A DNA stretch of 64,000 nt from Favolaschia claudopus (Eukaryota; Basidiomycota; Agaricomycetes; Agaricales; Mycenaceae), in contig JAWWNJ010000001.1 in the NCBI GenBank assembly GCA_037176885.1, positions 2,170,001-2,234,000 on the forward strand, given 5' to 3'. Within the stretch, counting starts at the first letter, position 1. The number at the start of each line of letters is the position of its first letter. Under the pieces are notes generated by a model. That model made no database searches, had not been told where the DNA came from, and saw nothing but the letters and a program-made list of their open reading frames with translations. The position numbers were made by a program, and so were the translations under genes. Positions 48,435 through 60,410 of the stretch are shown piece after piece.

Positions 48435-50690
48435 TCATAGGTCGGGTAATTCACGCTGGATCAGTCTAGTCCATGTGCTGTCTTTCCACCAGTCCTGCAT
48501 GCTGTCGATTCGATCCCATACAGTTTCTTCGTCTACACCGTATATTTCATATCGTCCACCGTCGAGGGGCCTGCCCTCTCGGGTTGCGACGTCCAAAGCT
48601 GCCTTGTTCTCGCCTCTGGGAGCACAAATAAATCAAGCCTAATGCGGAACAAGTATGCAGGGACTACATACCGGAGGAGCTCTATCAACTCTTTCCTATC
48701 GGGGAAGAACAGTCGCGGTTCGAGAACGGCGAGGATACCCAGGGCCGCTCGATACAGAAACGAGTCGCCTTCCAAGAGGAAGACGTCCCATATTCTAGCA
48801 CAGGCTATCCGTCGCATTGTGAATCAGTCTTTGCTTCATGGCCGGGATGAATACACCTGCCTTCGAAAGGAAGGTGCTCGAGGAAAAGGGGGAGAAGCCA
48901 TTCGGGCAGATAGACCGCCGGCGATATTTGATGCTGCTTGAAATTAAAATATACTGTGGCAACAACGGTTCAAATTTTGACGAGAAGGCAAAAGTCGACT
49001 CTTACTCTTCGGCATGCCATCGGCTAGAAGAGTGTCGAATATCCTGGCAAACATTCAGAACGCAGTCATCTTCCGATGGAGAACAATCACCTGTAATAAG
49101 CATCGACCTACGTTGTGTCAGAAACTCAGACACCAGAAAAGTAATTTTGATCTCACATCCTCTTTAGTTCCCTCACCTCCGTAAAAACTTCGCATGCAAT
49201 GTCGATCCATTAGATTGCGCATAACAATGAAAGCTTGCTGGACAGGGATATTTAGTAGTAACATAGCCGCGATCTTCGATGCTCCAACGGTATAACCAAG
49301 TCCCTCATCGCTACGAGAGACGACCCAAGCACATAACATATCTTTGAGATCGGCGTATAGAGGTCCGGTCTCATGATGGAATATATGGAGGGAAGGTAAG
49401 GTCGTTGATATGTCTTGCTCAATGAGCGAAAGCGCAGCAGAAGGAAATGCGCCAGACCCTAAGGCCCGTTTTGCTCGAGCCAAACATGTTCGGTAATTGT
49501 CTGGCAAAATCGTAAAAACGGACGACGCTGAGTCAAACGAGAAAATGGAAAGAGGACGCAGAAAAAATACCTTTGCTGAGCGCGAGAGCGTTTCCAACAG
49601 CGTTGGCCCACATCGAAGCTCGTAGCTTGGCAGGTATTCCTTGCCACCATCTACGTAAACAACATTGAATCTTTTCGGAGAAAAAAGGACGAGAAACAAC
49701 TCACAGTTTACGCAGAGTGGGGTTTTTGTGCACCTTTCTCCAGTCAGGAACTATCTCCTTTTCCCAGACGTGCAGCGAGTCTTCGATTTTCTTCTCTCGC
49801 TCTGAACGACGCTCCTGAAGGGCTCTCCTCCGCTTTTCCGCTTAAATGATCGGTCAATAGGTTGATTCAGGCTGAGAGACTATATCCTTACCAGATATTC
49901 GACTCTGTTTCATCATGGACTCCCATTCGCCCATATGCCTGAGATCTTCTTCACGACTCTTGGGAGGTAGAAAAGACGGTCGGGTCCGACTCATTACTTT
50001 TTCTAGCGCACCCGGCCCCGTTGAGCGTGTTGGCCGATGAATTGGATGCTTTGGAGATGAGGGAACAGGTAATGGAGGTATCGATAGAGATGAGGATGCG
50101 GCACCAGATGCACCATTGGAATGATTCCAAGGGGGCACCTCGGTACGTGGAGATTCCATTGAGGCGGGTCTGGGGGCAGCTTCATCTAATGTCCGAAGCG
50201 AAATAGGCGGCAGTTCAGACGTGGACAGTGTTACTCGGTGTGCGGGCGGTTTTGATGCGTCTATTACGACACTCGGGTATGGATGGGGGCTTGGAACAGT
50301 CAACTCGTCGTCTTTTCTGGGGCTTATATCTTTGGGAGACTCGTCGTTTTGAGTGACGGGGTCTTCGGAGGATTCATCGGGAACAGATTCGGACAACGAG
50401 ATTTGAGAGAAGTAGCCGTTGGTCTCGTCTTCGTCGAGAGCAGACTCCGGAGGGGAACGAGGATCAGAAGCATCTATGTCAAGAGTAGAGACCGACTCGT
50501 CCTCGAAGGATTGAGTATGCTCCGAGTCGATTGAGGCCTCGAATTCGCTGTCTGCCCATGAAGGTTCGTGGCGAGCAAGGTCTTGTCGTATAGAGTCCGT
50601 AGAGAATTGGAATTGTTGTTCATCGTCGTCGCCATCGGCGAAGGCGTCGTCGAGGTCGAGAGATGGCGGAGGAATGTCAGCGAGTTGCAT
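48435..50690 (-). CDS. TBC-domain protein lacking both catalytic fingers
   Basis: Starts MQLADIPPPSLDLDDAFADG and has a ~270-residue acidic, Ser/Pro-rich N-terminus. A charged helix follows (LRHMGEWESMMKQSRIS, then ERRSEREKKIEDSLHVWEKE), then the TBC domain: WWQGIPAKLRASMWANAVGN (motif A), SLIEQDISTTLPSLHIFHHE (motif B), SDEGLGYTVGASKIAAMLL (motif C), IPVQQAFIVMRNLMDRHC. The C-terminus ends DRIDSMQDWWKDSTWT...QRELPDL. Active TBC RabGAPs use Arg in IxxDxxR and Gln in YxQ; here these positions are Thr and Val. The overall layout is closest to TBC1D12/14-like proteins. It may act as a Rab-binding scaffold. Divergent from the gamma-tubulin complex gene with 92 bp between start codons. Confidence 0.87.
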
Positions 50691-50751
50691 GGTCCGGGGC
50701 GGTGCCCGTCACGGCGGGTCACAACGTGTTCATGGGCGCGTAAGTGCGAGA

Positions 50752-50776
50752 ACGCGTCGATTGGGTTTTGACGCGT
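50752..50776. promoter_or_regulatory. pair of ACGCGT (MCB-like) elements
   Basis: Two exact ACGCGT palindromes at 50752-50757 and 50771-50776 inside a 92-bp divergent promoter (TBC gene / gamma-tubulin complex gene). ACGCGT is the MluI cell-cycle box bound by MBF in other fungi; use here is inferred. Confidence 0.4.
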
Positions 50777-50782
50777 TCTTCC

Positions 50783-53178
50783 ATGATATCCGAGGTTTTT
50801 CTCCTACTCTCCGGCCACGAATCGTCTCTGTTTCCCTCTGGCCCCTCTCTACACCCTCAATTCGCTCCGCTCCTTCATCCAGGAGAACAACAATGTCTCG
50901 AATCTCTGGCCCAACTCGCGTTTCGTTACAGGAAAATCGAAGCTTCCTGTAACACCTTGGCTCGTGCGGCTTCGGGATCGCGATATGTTGCTACCGTCGC
51001 AGCGACTCTTCTACATATACTTAAGGACGAGTACCAAACTCTCGTGGCCTCTCAAGAGGTACGATCATCAGTTGTCTGGGTCTTTGCGATTGGTATGATA
51101 ATATACACAAGGCAAATATTCTTTCGCGAGATTCCAATCTGGTGGCTAGCGCGTCATTTGTCCCTCTATCCTCTATCAGAGCTGTTTTCGCGGAGTGGGT
51201 GAGTTCATAATTTGCAAACAAACATCACTTGATTATGGATGCTCCAGGACGCGCCGTTCGTGACTCTAGCTTCGTTAGTAGATCAATTGGAGACTGAGAA
51301 GTCTTGGAAACCGGGGCCTTTGATAGATCTGCTGCTGACGCGCTCGCATACCGGCGTTCATCGTATCTCAAGCATCCTCTCTTCATTGGCAGTCGCTGTC
51401 CAGCGCGTATGGAGAACGCAGCTGACTGCATTCATGATTCATGGCTCTCTATCACCCGTGGATCCATTGGCTACAGATACATACGTCCTGGAAGATGGTT
51501 CCATGCCATCCTGTGTTTCCGCACAGTCCAGGGATTCGATCGCTTACGTTGGGCGAGCGATCGCTACCGTTAAAGCTGCTCAGTGGCAGAAGCAGCTCCC
51601 CCGAGACCTGGCATCTGAGCACACAAAGTTGCTGCAGGATGTGCTGCCCGAAGACCAGCATGCATTCGATAGAGTCATACTTCGAATCAGGACAAATGTC
51701 AGTGAATGGCTCTGGCTGAATGTATTGACTCAAGCCGATGTTGAGGACGCCGTGGATTCGCTGTAAGCAAATCTCTACTGTGCATGCAGCACCTAACTCC
51801 ATGGTACAGGGGGCAATTACTTCCTCCTCAGAAATGGCGAATTCGCTCAATCCCTGATATTTGAGATTGAGCGTCTAAAGATTTCCCGATTGACCAACAT
51901 GCGCTCTGGCACGGCATCCATGATCAGGGACCAGGACCTCAATCTGGCCCTCCTTCGAGCATCTTTAGGTACAACCGCTCAGCATGACCCAGCCTTGTCT
52001 CTTTTGCGATTTTCTTTGCCGGCGGGACCACTTCGACCCTTGTTACCCTCACTATCTCACACCGAATACCCAAAGTCGGCGTCTGTGTCAGCAACATTGC
52101 CAACCGATCCCTCTTTATTCAGCTCGCACTTGCTCGGCTCTACCCCTCTGACTCTGTCTTACAAAGTCTCGTGGCCACTAGATCTCTTTCTTCATCAGGC
52201 TGACCTATCGACCTACGCAACCCTGTTCTCTTACCTGTCCGCATTGCGGAAAACCCATGCCCGCATTCACGTTTGTTGGTCTTCCTTGTCAAATTCGCAA
52301 CGTGCACGCCGTCGATGGACCGGATTAGGAGAAGGAGGCACAGCTGAAGACCTACTTGCACGTCAGACCCTCTTGCGTTGTGGTTGGGGTGTTGTGAGAG
52401 ACATGGGCTGGTTCCTTGACACCCTCGTCCAGTACACCATGACAGACGTGGTTGACGTGGAATTCTCCAAGCTGAAGGAGATGCTGAGTCGTGGAGGCGA
52501 TCTCGCTTCATCAGCTGGTCTGGCTACATCGGGGTCGGGTCCGCTTCCGGCAGCTACAAGTGCTGCATCGCTCCCCACACTGCACAGTCATCATTTGGAT
52601 TTCACTACTCTTGGGACCATACACTCAGAATATCTGCATCGCTTGCTGACTGGATGCCTACTGACGAACACCGCGCTCACCTCACTTCTACTACCGATAT
52701 TCGAGGTTTGCGAACGGTTTGTCGCTCAAATTGAAAGATGGAATGGAGATGTACTGCCCGCCCTTTTATTTGAAGGGAGTCTGAAAGGTGGTGATGAGGA
52801 GGTTGGTGCAATGGTCCGGGAGCGTCAGGGTGTGGTCGCCGAAATCAACGAGGTTTGTGTGGGTTGCTGCTGATCACCAACGAACGCTCACGAATTATTT
52901 AGACCTTACAAGAGCTGCTCGAGTCGTTCTACGAGCAGCTGTCCCTGTCCACTTCGCAACAAGCCTTCACCACTACAGACGCGTCAAAGTCCGTCTTAAT
53001 GAATGCCAGCCTGGCCAATCACACGACATTCAATGCCTCGAAGGTAGGGAAGGGGGATGATGGTGTGCGACGACACGTCGAGCGGCTATTGCTGAGACTC
53101 GATTTTAATGTGGCATTTTCAAAGGGCCGGCGACGGAAGCGGAATGTGGGTATCCTTGCTGAGGGTGGGCTTGCGTAG
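50783..53178 (+). CDS. gamma-tubulin complex component (GCP4-like, Spc97/Spc98 family)
   Basis: Subunit of the ring complex that nucleates microtubules. The start MISEVFLLLSGHESSLF matches the GCP4 beginning (MI.E.LLALSG). GRIP1 segments follow: LLHPGEQQCLESLAQLAFRY, then after introns PFVTLASLVDQLETEKSW, WRTQLTAFMIHGSLSPVDP and ILRIRTNVSEWLWLNVLT. A further intron leads to NYFLLRNGEFAQSLIFEIE. GRIP2: TPLTLSYKVSWPLDLFLHQ, YATLFSYLSALRKTHARIH, MGWFLDTLVQYTMTDVVDVE, SEYLHRLLTGCLLTNTALTS. It ends RLLLRLDFNVAFSKGRRRK...AEGGLA. GCP4 is the best match because of the short N-terminus; the size (~700 residues) agrees. Confidence 0.88.
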
Positions 53179-53297
53179 ACTAGATGTATTTGATGTGAAA
53201 TATAACGCCGTAATTGTGCTTGTTTTTTCACTTTACTTCCAAATCGGAAAAGAGCGGGTTCTCGAAACTCGCGCGGGTATTTAGGCCAGTTTGGCGT

Positions 53298-54529
53298 ATG
53301 AGCGTCAGCAGACGGCTTTCTTCTCTGACCAGCCAACTCAAAATGTCTTCGCGTGCGTATTCCAGGGTAAGCCATCGGTAATGCTCTCATCGTCGTCCAG
53401 AATACACTCCCCGCCTCATTGGCGCGGCGAATACTCTTGGTGGGCATCTTGTACAATGCGTACTCCGTCTCGTCTAATCGAGCCCCATCCGCACCAGAGC
53501 ACCGCGTCTACATGGAGCAAAATGGCTCTGTGGTGTCCCCCTTCCACGATATCCCTCTTTTCGCCGACCAGAACAATGGCATCTTCAACATGATCGTGGA
53601 GGTTCCTCGCTGGACGAATGCCAAGATGGAAATTTCAAAGGAGGAGCCTTTCAACCCCATCAAACAAGACATTAAGAAGGGACGGCTTCGTTTTGTCCGC
53701 AACTGTTTCCCCCACCATGGTTACATCTGGAACTACGGTGCTTTCCCCCAGGTACGTCAGTCGTAACTCTACGTCGCCGTTTTATTGAGTCTTCGATAGA
53801 CCTGGGAAGATCCCTCGCAGTCCAATGCCGAGACCAAGGCCAAAGGCGACAACGACCCTCTCGATGTTTGCGAAATTGGAGAACAAGTGGGCTACGTAGG
53901 TCAGGTCAAGCAGGTCAAGGTTCTCGGCATCATGGCATTGCTCGATGAGGGCGAAACCGACTGGAAAGTCATCGTGGTCGATGTCCAAGATCCCCTTGCA
54001 TCTAAGCTCAACGACATCGAAGATGTCGAGCGTCATCTCCCCGGCCTCATCCGAGCGACGAATGAATGGTTCCGGTCAGTGGTCGCGCTCTTTGGATGAA
54101 AAGTACGTTCACAACTATTCGGTGTAGTATCTACAAGATTCCCGATGGCAAACCCGAGAACACCTTCGCTTTCTCGGGTGAAGCGAAGAACAAGAAATAC
54201 GCGACTGAGATCATCCACGAGTGCCATGAAGCCTGGCGCCGTCTCATCACTGGGGAGAGTCCCATGCAGGATCTCTCAATGTCAGTGTCGTTGAATCAAG
54301 CTTCACATCCTTGCCTGATCGTCGTAACAGCAACAACATTACTATCATGAACTCGCCAGGATTCATCCCCCGCGATCATCCGATGTACACCAACATTCCT
54401 CCCGACTCCCGGAAGCCTCCGGCTCCCATCGACCCTTCTGGTACGTGCTTGACGTAAGAGACCCCATATTGCAGCTCACAGTTGTTCGCAGTCTCGAAGT
54501 GGTGGTACATCTCCTCCGCACCCGTTTAA
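53298..54529 (+). CDS. IPP1: soluble inorganic pyrophosphatase
   Basis: Hydrolyses pyrophosphate released in biosynthesis. Core motifs: [60 protein letters not shown], then after an intron TWEDPS and [14 protein letters not shown] (the DxDPxD metal-binding signature), [40 protein letters not shown]. The last exon is [12 protein letters not shown]. The N-terminus is uncertain. The ATG at 53298 gives a basic Ser/Arg-rich leader ([19 protein letters not shown]) that could target mitochondria, and an inner ATG at 53343 could serve a cytosolic form. The first intron would be short (34 nt), so this leader needs a transcript to confirm it. Confidence 0.92.
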
Positions 54530-54652
54530 AGTAGACCCAGTACGAAAAAGCGCGATAGTGAATTCAGACGATTTGAAGTGTTTTCAAGTGTGTTGTCTAT
54601 ATTAGCGATATATGGTATAAGCAAAGTGTTACATCGGTGAGTCAAAGCGTCG

Positions 54653-57600
54653 TTACTTGTCCGGGCTCGGATCGGCCTGTACATGAGGATATCGACAGTA
54701 GCGGTCAGATATCGAGGTTACGGTCCATGTGCCTGGGTGGAACATGAGATTCATACATCGTTTGGCGTTGCGGTTTATCGTACCTTCCATTGCTGAGAAG
54801 ATGGAATATTCGTGCGTGGTCACTCGAGATACTGTATGCGTCTCGAGCACCTTCCCTGGTTTTCCGCCCTTCTTTTGAGCTAATTCAGCTCTCTGATAGG
54901 TGAAAGTGAACGGAGGTTCCCCTATGAGGGTGAATACAATCTCCGCTTGATCACCCTCGTGAATGTCCTTCAGGAAACATTCAGTGAAGAAGATACACAA
55001 TGAGCAAGTTACGCACTTGGTAGACTCGTTTGCCATGGCCAACCTGAGCGGAGGGCAGAGGATGGACATTGAGTCGTAAATCAGTGACAACGGCCTTGCA
55101 CGTTTTTTGCTGATGTGCAATCGATGTGATGGTAAATTCGCCGGGTTGTTGTTGAATCAAAGAAAACGGCGAAGTTTTAGCTTCTTCCGAGTGCACTTTG
55201 CCATTGATAGTATACCTGCGAGTCTTGAGTGAGAGATCATGACTGGAATTGAGGGCCTACCCGATCGTCCATGGTGGTACACCCTCAAGTTGGAACTGCG
55301 AGACATCGCCCACACAGTAATGCTCTCGTCTGCCAACGGGGATGATGGCTGCCGTTTCTGCTACGTCAACCCATATTGAACTGGACAGCGGATCCAGCGG
55401 AGCCTGCGGACAGTTGGATGCATCGGAGACAGATTTCAACACCACCAGATGCGGCCCAATGGACTTGAATTCGTAGGAGGGGAGATCAATCTTCCATGAC
55501 GTCTCAACCGTCTCCGTTGTCAAAATCTCGACGTGGCTCGTGCCATAGTTCTTGATGGAGAATTCCAGTCGGAATGGGGGTTGCCCTTCAAAGACTATGA
55601 GCCCATCGAGCGAGAGGGGGTCTTGTGCCACAAATGCATCGCTGAGGCAATAGGCCAACCGATTTCTGGTACGGAAGCGAGCAGAGGGGCGCATATTCAC
55701 TTGTTGTTCGAACAGCAGGCGTTGGGAGCGAGGTATGACAGCGTTTTTGTGTTTCGCGAGCGGGTAAGCGGCGTCACCGATCTGCTTTACTTCATAGTAA
55801 ACTCGACCAGGATTCGACGTTTGCAGCTCAAACCGAGTACGAGGCTGTATGCTGTTGAATGTTGGTTGGCCGAGGAGCTTAGTGCCCCCGTTGTCATTGT
55901 TTTGGGCGATGTTGTACATAATTTGGAATGGCGGCCGTCCTGTCAACAAAGCAATCAGAAAATGAGATGAAGGAGGCGCAGAATCTACCGGTGAGGTCCA
56001 GATCAATATGAGCATCCATGTTTTCGCAGATGGGTGATAAGATGTGGGATCCGTTGTACGACTCGTATGTGGCCGCCGCAGCTGTGTCTGCCGAGAGTTT
56101 GGCAGAAGGTCTCGGTACCCAATCGACTTGGAAAGTGGATGCTTCTGCCATGACGAATCCAGGACATTGTGAATCAGTGACCTGACCACCAAGAGTTAGC
56201 CAGTACAAGCAGATGAAAACTAACAAACCTCGAGAATTTCGTACATCCCAGCATCCGTTACGGGTAGGACGTCATTGACGGAGTTCAATACGGTTGTACG
56301 GGATTCACCCTCGCCGAGCCTATACTTCAGACGCCAGGGCTAAACGAGAATGAAGTGCTGGGCAAGGCTCGAAGTTGTAACACTGACCCCGTCACCAGTA
56401 AGGCGTAGAGGCAGATTGGTTTTCTCTTGCTCCAAGACTGTGACACTGTTACCGTAAAATTTGGCAGTAGGCTTGATACATGATGCATCAGCACCTGTTG
56501 GACCGAAGTATATAAGCCTACCTTAACCCTCCGCACATCGACGGAAATGCTAGGCACCGAGATGGGACGTTTACACTCGAAGGCATCTTCGATACTGACT
56601 GTTTTATCCGATAAGTCGTGACGACAACTCAGAAAATGCAGAGAAACAAACCTAGATCAATGTCGAATGAGCCACCCTCACGATCCACTCGGGCTGGGAT
56701 CGGAATCTGAAGGGTTTTCTTGGGTGTCTTGATGTCCTGGACTCGTAATGTTTCCGAGCTAGTAGAACTGACGACCCGAACTTCAAGATTCCAAGGACCT
56801 GTCCCTTGGAGATCGACTTCTATGTCTACCGAATTTCCACCGCAGCTGCTGAGCTTGCGTTTCTGCGGTCCTGCAAACGCAGCCGCGGCCAGCGGATGAA
56901 TGGCTTGGTCGATGCTTGGACCGTCCAATTCCACTCTACGATAATTCGCATCACTAATGTGAGTGAAGGTGAACGTATAATGGCCGGCTTGAGATGGCTG
57001 AATGGAGAGCTCGCCTCGAGAAGTCGGGAAAGTCTTTGCGATTTCACGTGGGCTTTCTGTATCTTTTTTGATCGTGTAGTACACCTGGAAAGGAGGAGTG
57101 CCGTGTAAAACGAGGGACGCAGACACGCCCGTGTCACCCGAGCTACGGTCAGGTCAATAGACGACCGTGATAGATATCTCGCATCTACTCACCACTCATG
57201 AATCTTCTTCCACTCAATTTCAGCGGCCGGTTTGGGTTTTTCGATGACCGTGCAAGTTTCTGGTGCCAGTACATCGCCGGGACACCACTGAAAGCAGCAT
57301 CAATTGCCATTCATTTCTTGAGAGCTGGGAAGCGAACCTTTCCTTTGACCGACAAAATTGTGTACTCACCCGGAGCCAATGCTCTCACATCCAACTCTCT
57401 CCGGTTGCCCTGTGTTGACAGAGTTTTCTTCCATGGATGGAATCGTTTCGTACTGGAACTATCATCTACCGCCACAGGTGGTTTGTAGGATAGTGATATT
57501 TCCCACGGTGCATCGAGAGTGTCTGCGGCGTTCGCAGAGATAGCTAGTTGTGTTTCAGAGCCGATCAGAAGTGAGGCAGGGAACCCGGGGCCGCAATTCT

Positions 57601-59145
57601 TGAAAGAAACACTCGGCCGTCGTAGGACTCTCAGAGAACGAGTGATCTTGGTGTTCGGAGCTGATGGATCCAGCGTAGGTATGTCAAGCCGAACGACGTT
57701 TCCTAGTGCATCGACGACCTCCTCCAACGCATAGAAGTAGCTTCCGACGTCGTTTAGAGAAACCGTCAAGGGTACTTTTAATTCCTGGGGCTCTCCCTTC
57801 TTTCGGGTTCCTGATTTGCCAGTTCCGTCGGTGAGAGCCGAGTCGATCCCTTCGACCACGAAGTGTTCTGGTCTTTCATTGACGATCTTGAACCATCGGA
57901 GGCTCAGAGGTGGAACTCCGCGAATGTCGATCATTAACTCCAAGTCTCGGTCTTGGCCCGCGCACCGGACGGCAGCGCTCGTGTCTTCGACGAATTCGAC
58001 TCGTGGACAAGGAACGACCGTGACCTCGGACGGATAGGCAAGACGTGCCTCGACATCCGAAGTGTCCAGAATCTGCTCGAGACGAACAGTACCAAACTTT
58101 GCTAATTTGATATGCACAAGGGACTGCGTCTTTTGTAGGGCGGGAGAGCCCGGGGAATCCGAAGCTGACCCCGTGCTATCGTCGTCGTATTCATCATATT
58201 CGTCTTGTTCCCGCTGTGTTACAAGGCTGGAGGGCCGCAATTTAGCCAAGCGGCTTTCCTCTATTGACTTGAGCTCTTTCGGAGAAAGTTGGAAGTTTTC
58301 TATGAGATCCAGTCCGCCGTCAGGCGTATAACCCAGAGGCGCCAGAGAGTATCGCAGTGCAGCAACATCCGTGTTATTGAGAAGGATTGGGATTAGTATC
58401 GAATCACCGGGATTTGCAAGGCAGAAGGTGGAACCGTAAGGGTTGAGCCGCGCAGTGCTGATTGGGGACATGCGTACTGCAAAGTCGTTTGGTATGAGCC
58501 AAGAAACGTCAATACACCCAACTCACCCGTATGCTGTCCCTGTAGATGCGAATCTCCCGACCCCGACGTGTAGGCGAAAAGACCCAAGCTCAGCAAGTTG
58601 GAAACACTCCAGGGTTCGGGTGTGGCTGGTAAATCTATATATTTCCGGTGGGTAGGGAGCAAGAAGCTACGGAAACCAGCAGTCAAAGCTCACCTGAACG
58701 ATGAGAAACACTTGCATCTCTTCTCCCATTTCCCAGATTCAAACTAATGCCACCAAACATCAACCCGTCGAGTATGATTAGAAGAAGTAGCTGCAGCACG
58801 ACCACAGTACGACTGTAATTGAGACGAGGAATCCGTAGGCGGGCGAGAGCTAAGCAGTATGCGATGTCGAATAACATCCATTTTTTACAAAGGGCGAGCG
58901 TGTCGTCTGAAGAGGCGATGTAACCAACAAAATCTAAAGCCTTGACTGCCTGTAGAGAGCCATTAGTACAAGACGCGAATCTGTTTTGACCACTTGCCTG
59001 GCAGAGGAGTCCCAGACTGAGTAGGTAAAGTCTGTAGACACGTTAGGACGGCGCCAGAAGAACAATGGCGGTAAGCGAACCTCTGGGAGGGTATATCAAT
59101 GAATTTCTCTGGGATGAGAGGAGGTCGAGGGGATTTTGTACCCAT
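54653..59145 (-). CDS. POM152: nuclear pore membrane protein Pom152
   Basis: Integral membrane nucleoporin with a cadherin/Ig-like luminal repeat array. Start MGTKSPRPPLIPEKFIDIPS, then short exons carrying membrane spans (LYLLSLGLLCQ-AVKALDFVGYIASS, and VVVLQLLLLIILDGLMFGG). The second of these introns is GC-AG (58950-58997). KYIDLPATPEPWSVSNLLSL precedes the luminal domain. Repeats are marked by 'GxPPxxxxY/W' cores: RGVPPLSLRWFKIVN, HGTPPFQVYYTIKKD, EGQPPFRLEFSIKNYG, EGVPPWTI, GEPPFTFTYQRAEL. The C-terminus TWTVTSISDRYCRYP is diagnostic. About a dozen exons were read. Family length (over 1200 residues) agrees. Divergent from the RNase III-like gene. Confidence 0.92.
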
Positions 59146-59220
59146 CACGGCAAGCGACGTTCACGACGTCTGCTAAGGCCAAACGACGCGGAGGGAGAGC
59201 AAGGCAAAGTGTATTTATTC

Positions 59221-59266
59221 GCGTGACCGACGCGTGACCGTTCCCGCGATGATTTAGTCTACGCGT
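59221..59266. promoter_or_regulatory. pair of ACGCGT elements and a GCGTGACCG direct repeat
   Basis: ACGCGT at 59230-59235 and 59261-59266, plus GCGTGACCG at 59221 and 59232, in the 152-bp divergent promoter between POM152 and the RNase III-like gene. They resemble MCB cell-cycle elements. Confidence 0.4.
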
Positions 59267-59297
59267 TGACCTCCACCACAACAACACGCGGCCAAAA

Positions 59298-60234
59298 ATG
59301 ACGAACAGTGAGTCTTACTCTCTTCCAAAATCGACCCCATATAATCTGCAAACCCAGTTCCTGCTTTGCCCAAAATCGATGGAGACGATGATATGGTGCT
59401 CGACATTTATTGTCATCGATCTCTCAAACCCACCAACGATATGAACGACGAATACGGTGACACTGATCGTTTGGCCTTACTCGGTGGTCGGGTCCTCGAA
59501 ATGGCTTTGGTTTCCCACTATTTCTACAAACGCCCGTTCCTGGTCGCTGGGCAGATAGTCGTGCGTTTGAACGACCTTTGTTCCGCCGCACTCTAGAAAC
59601 ATCTCTAGGATTATGGTAATGAAGCCTTGCCTTACGACAAACTCAGAGAGTGCTTCACCGTTTGGAACGTCAAGAAAAAATTCCGAGTGGCGCCTGGACC
59701 CTACGACATACTGGAGTCTCCAGAGGTAAATTCGCTTCTCTGCATGGTATCATTTACCCAACTTGTGGGACAGGACATGCAAACATTTTTCAAAACATAC
59801 ATCGGCGGCTTGTATGTTCGGAATGGCTTCAATCAAGTTCAGGCATTTGTCTCTGCCTTGATCGACCCCCAAGGACATAACGCGGACACTGATATGACCC
59901 CTCCGCCGCCTTTGAATAATCCACCACCACTCCCATCTCACATGTCAAACAACGCTAGGTCTACATCCAACATACTTGCTCAGATTCACCAAGCAGCGCA
60001 ACAACGGGCTCTTAGCCTCACTTACCCTGCCGATAACATCGGCGGCCCTCCCCACGCGCCGAATTGGCGAGTGAGCTGCGTTAGTCAGTACCTTCTGGCT
60101 CTGTTGTTTGTTTCGTTCTCTAGCTGACTCTTCAATTAGTCAACGGTGTCAAGAGAGGTGAGGCGATCGGAAAGAGCCAGAAGGCGGCGAAGGAAGATGC
60201 TTCTCACCAGGCATGGAAGTCCATGGGATGGTAG
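59298..60234 (+). CDS. RNase III-like protein with dsRNA-binding domain, catalytic residues missing
   Basis: Five exons. MTN-IPALPKIDGDDDMVLDIYCHRSL is followed by MNDEYGDTDRLALLGGRVLEM, the place of the RNase III signature (normally NERLEFLGDAVL). FLVAGQI, DYGNEALPYDKLRECFTVWN and DMQTFFKTYIGGLYVRNGFN complete a short RNase III fold. A Pro/Asn-rich linker leads to a C-terminal dsRBD (HAPNWRVSCVINGVKRGEAI, SQKAAKEDASHQAWKSMGW). The catalytic Glu and Asp of the signature are Ala and Gly here, so cleavage activity is unlikely. Inactive RNase III folds with RNA-binding roles are known in mitochondrial ribosomal proteins (L44/L3 family), a possible identity. Confidence 0.83.
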
Positions 60235-60410
60235 AAGCTTGCTAAGGGAGAATCAGTGCATTTGTTGTCCGATATCTTGTGTAGTTCATGCTTTTTGTGC
60301 TGCTATCAAATGTGAATCATGTATAGTGCTTATCAACACAGTGTGCAGACGACAGGATCTGACCTAGCTACTTATATACCAGAAGAGACCGTATGCTGCA
60401 ACCAGCGCTG

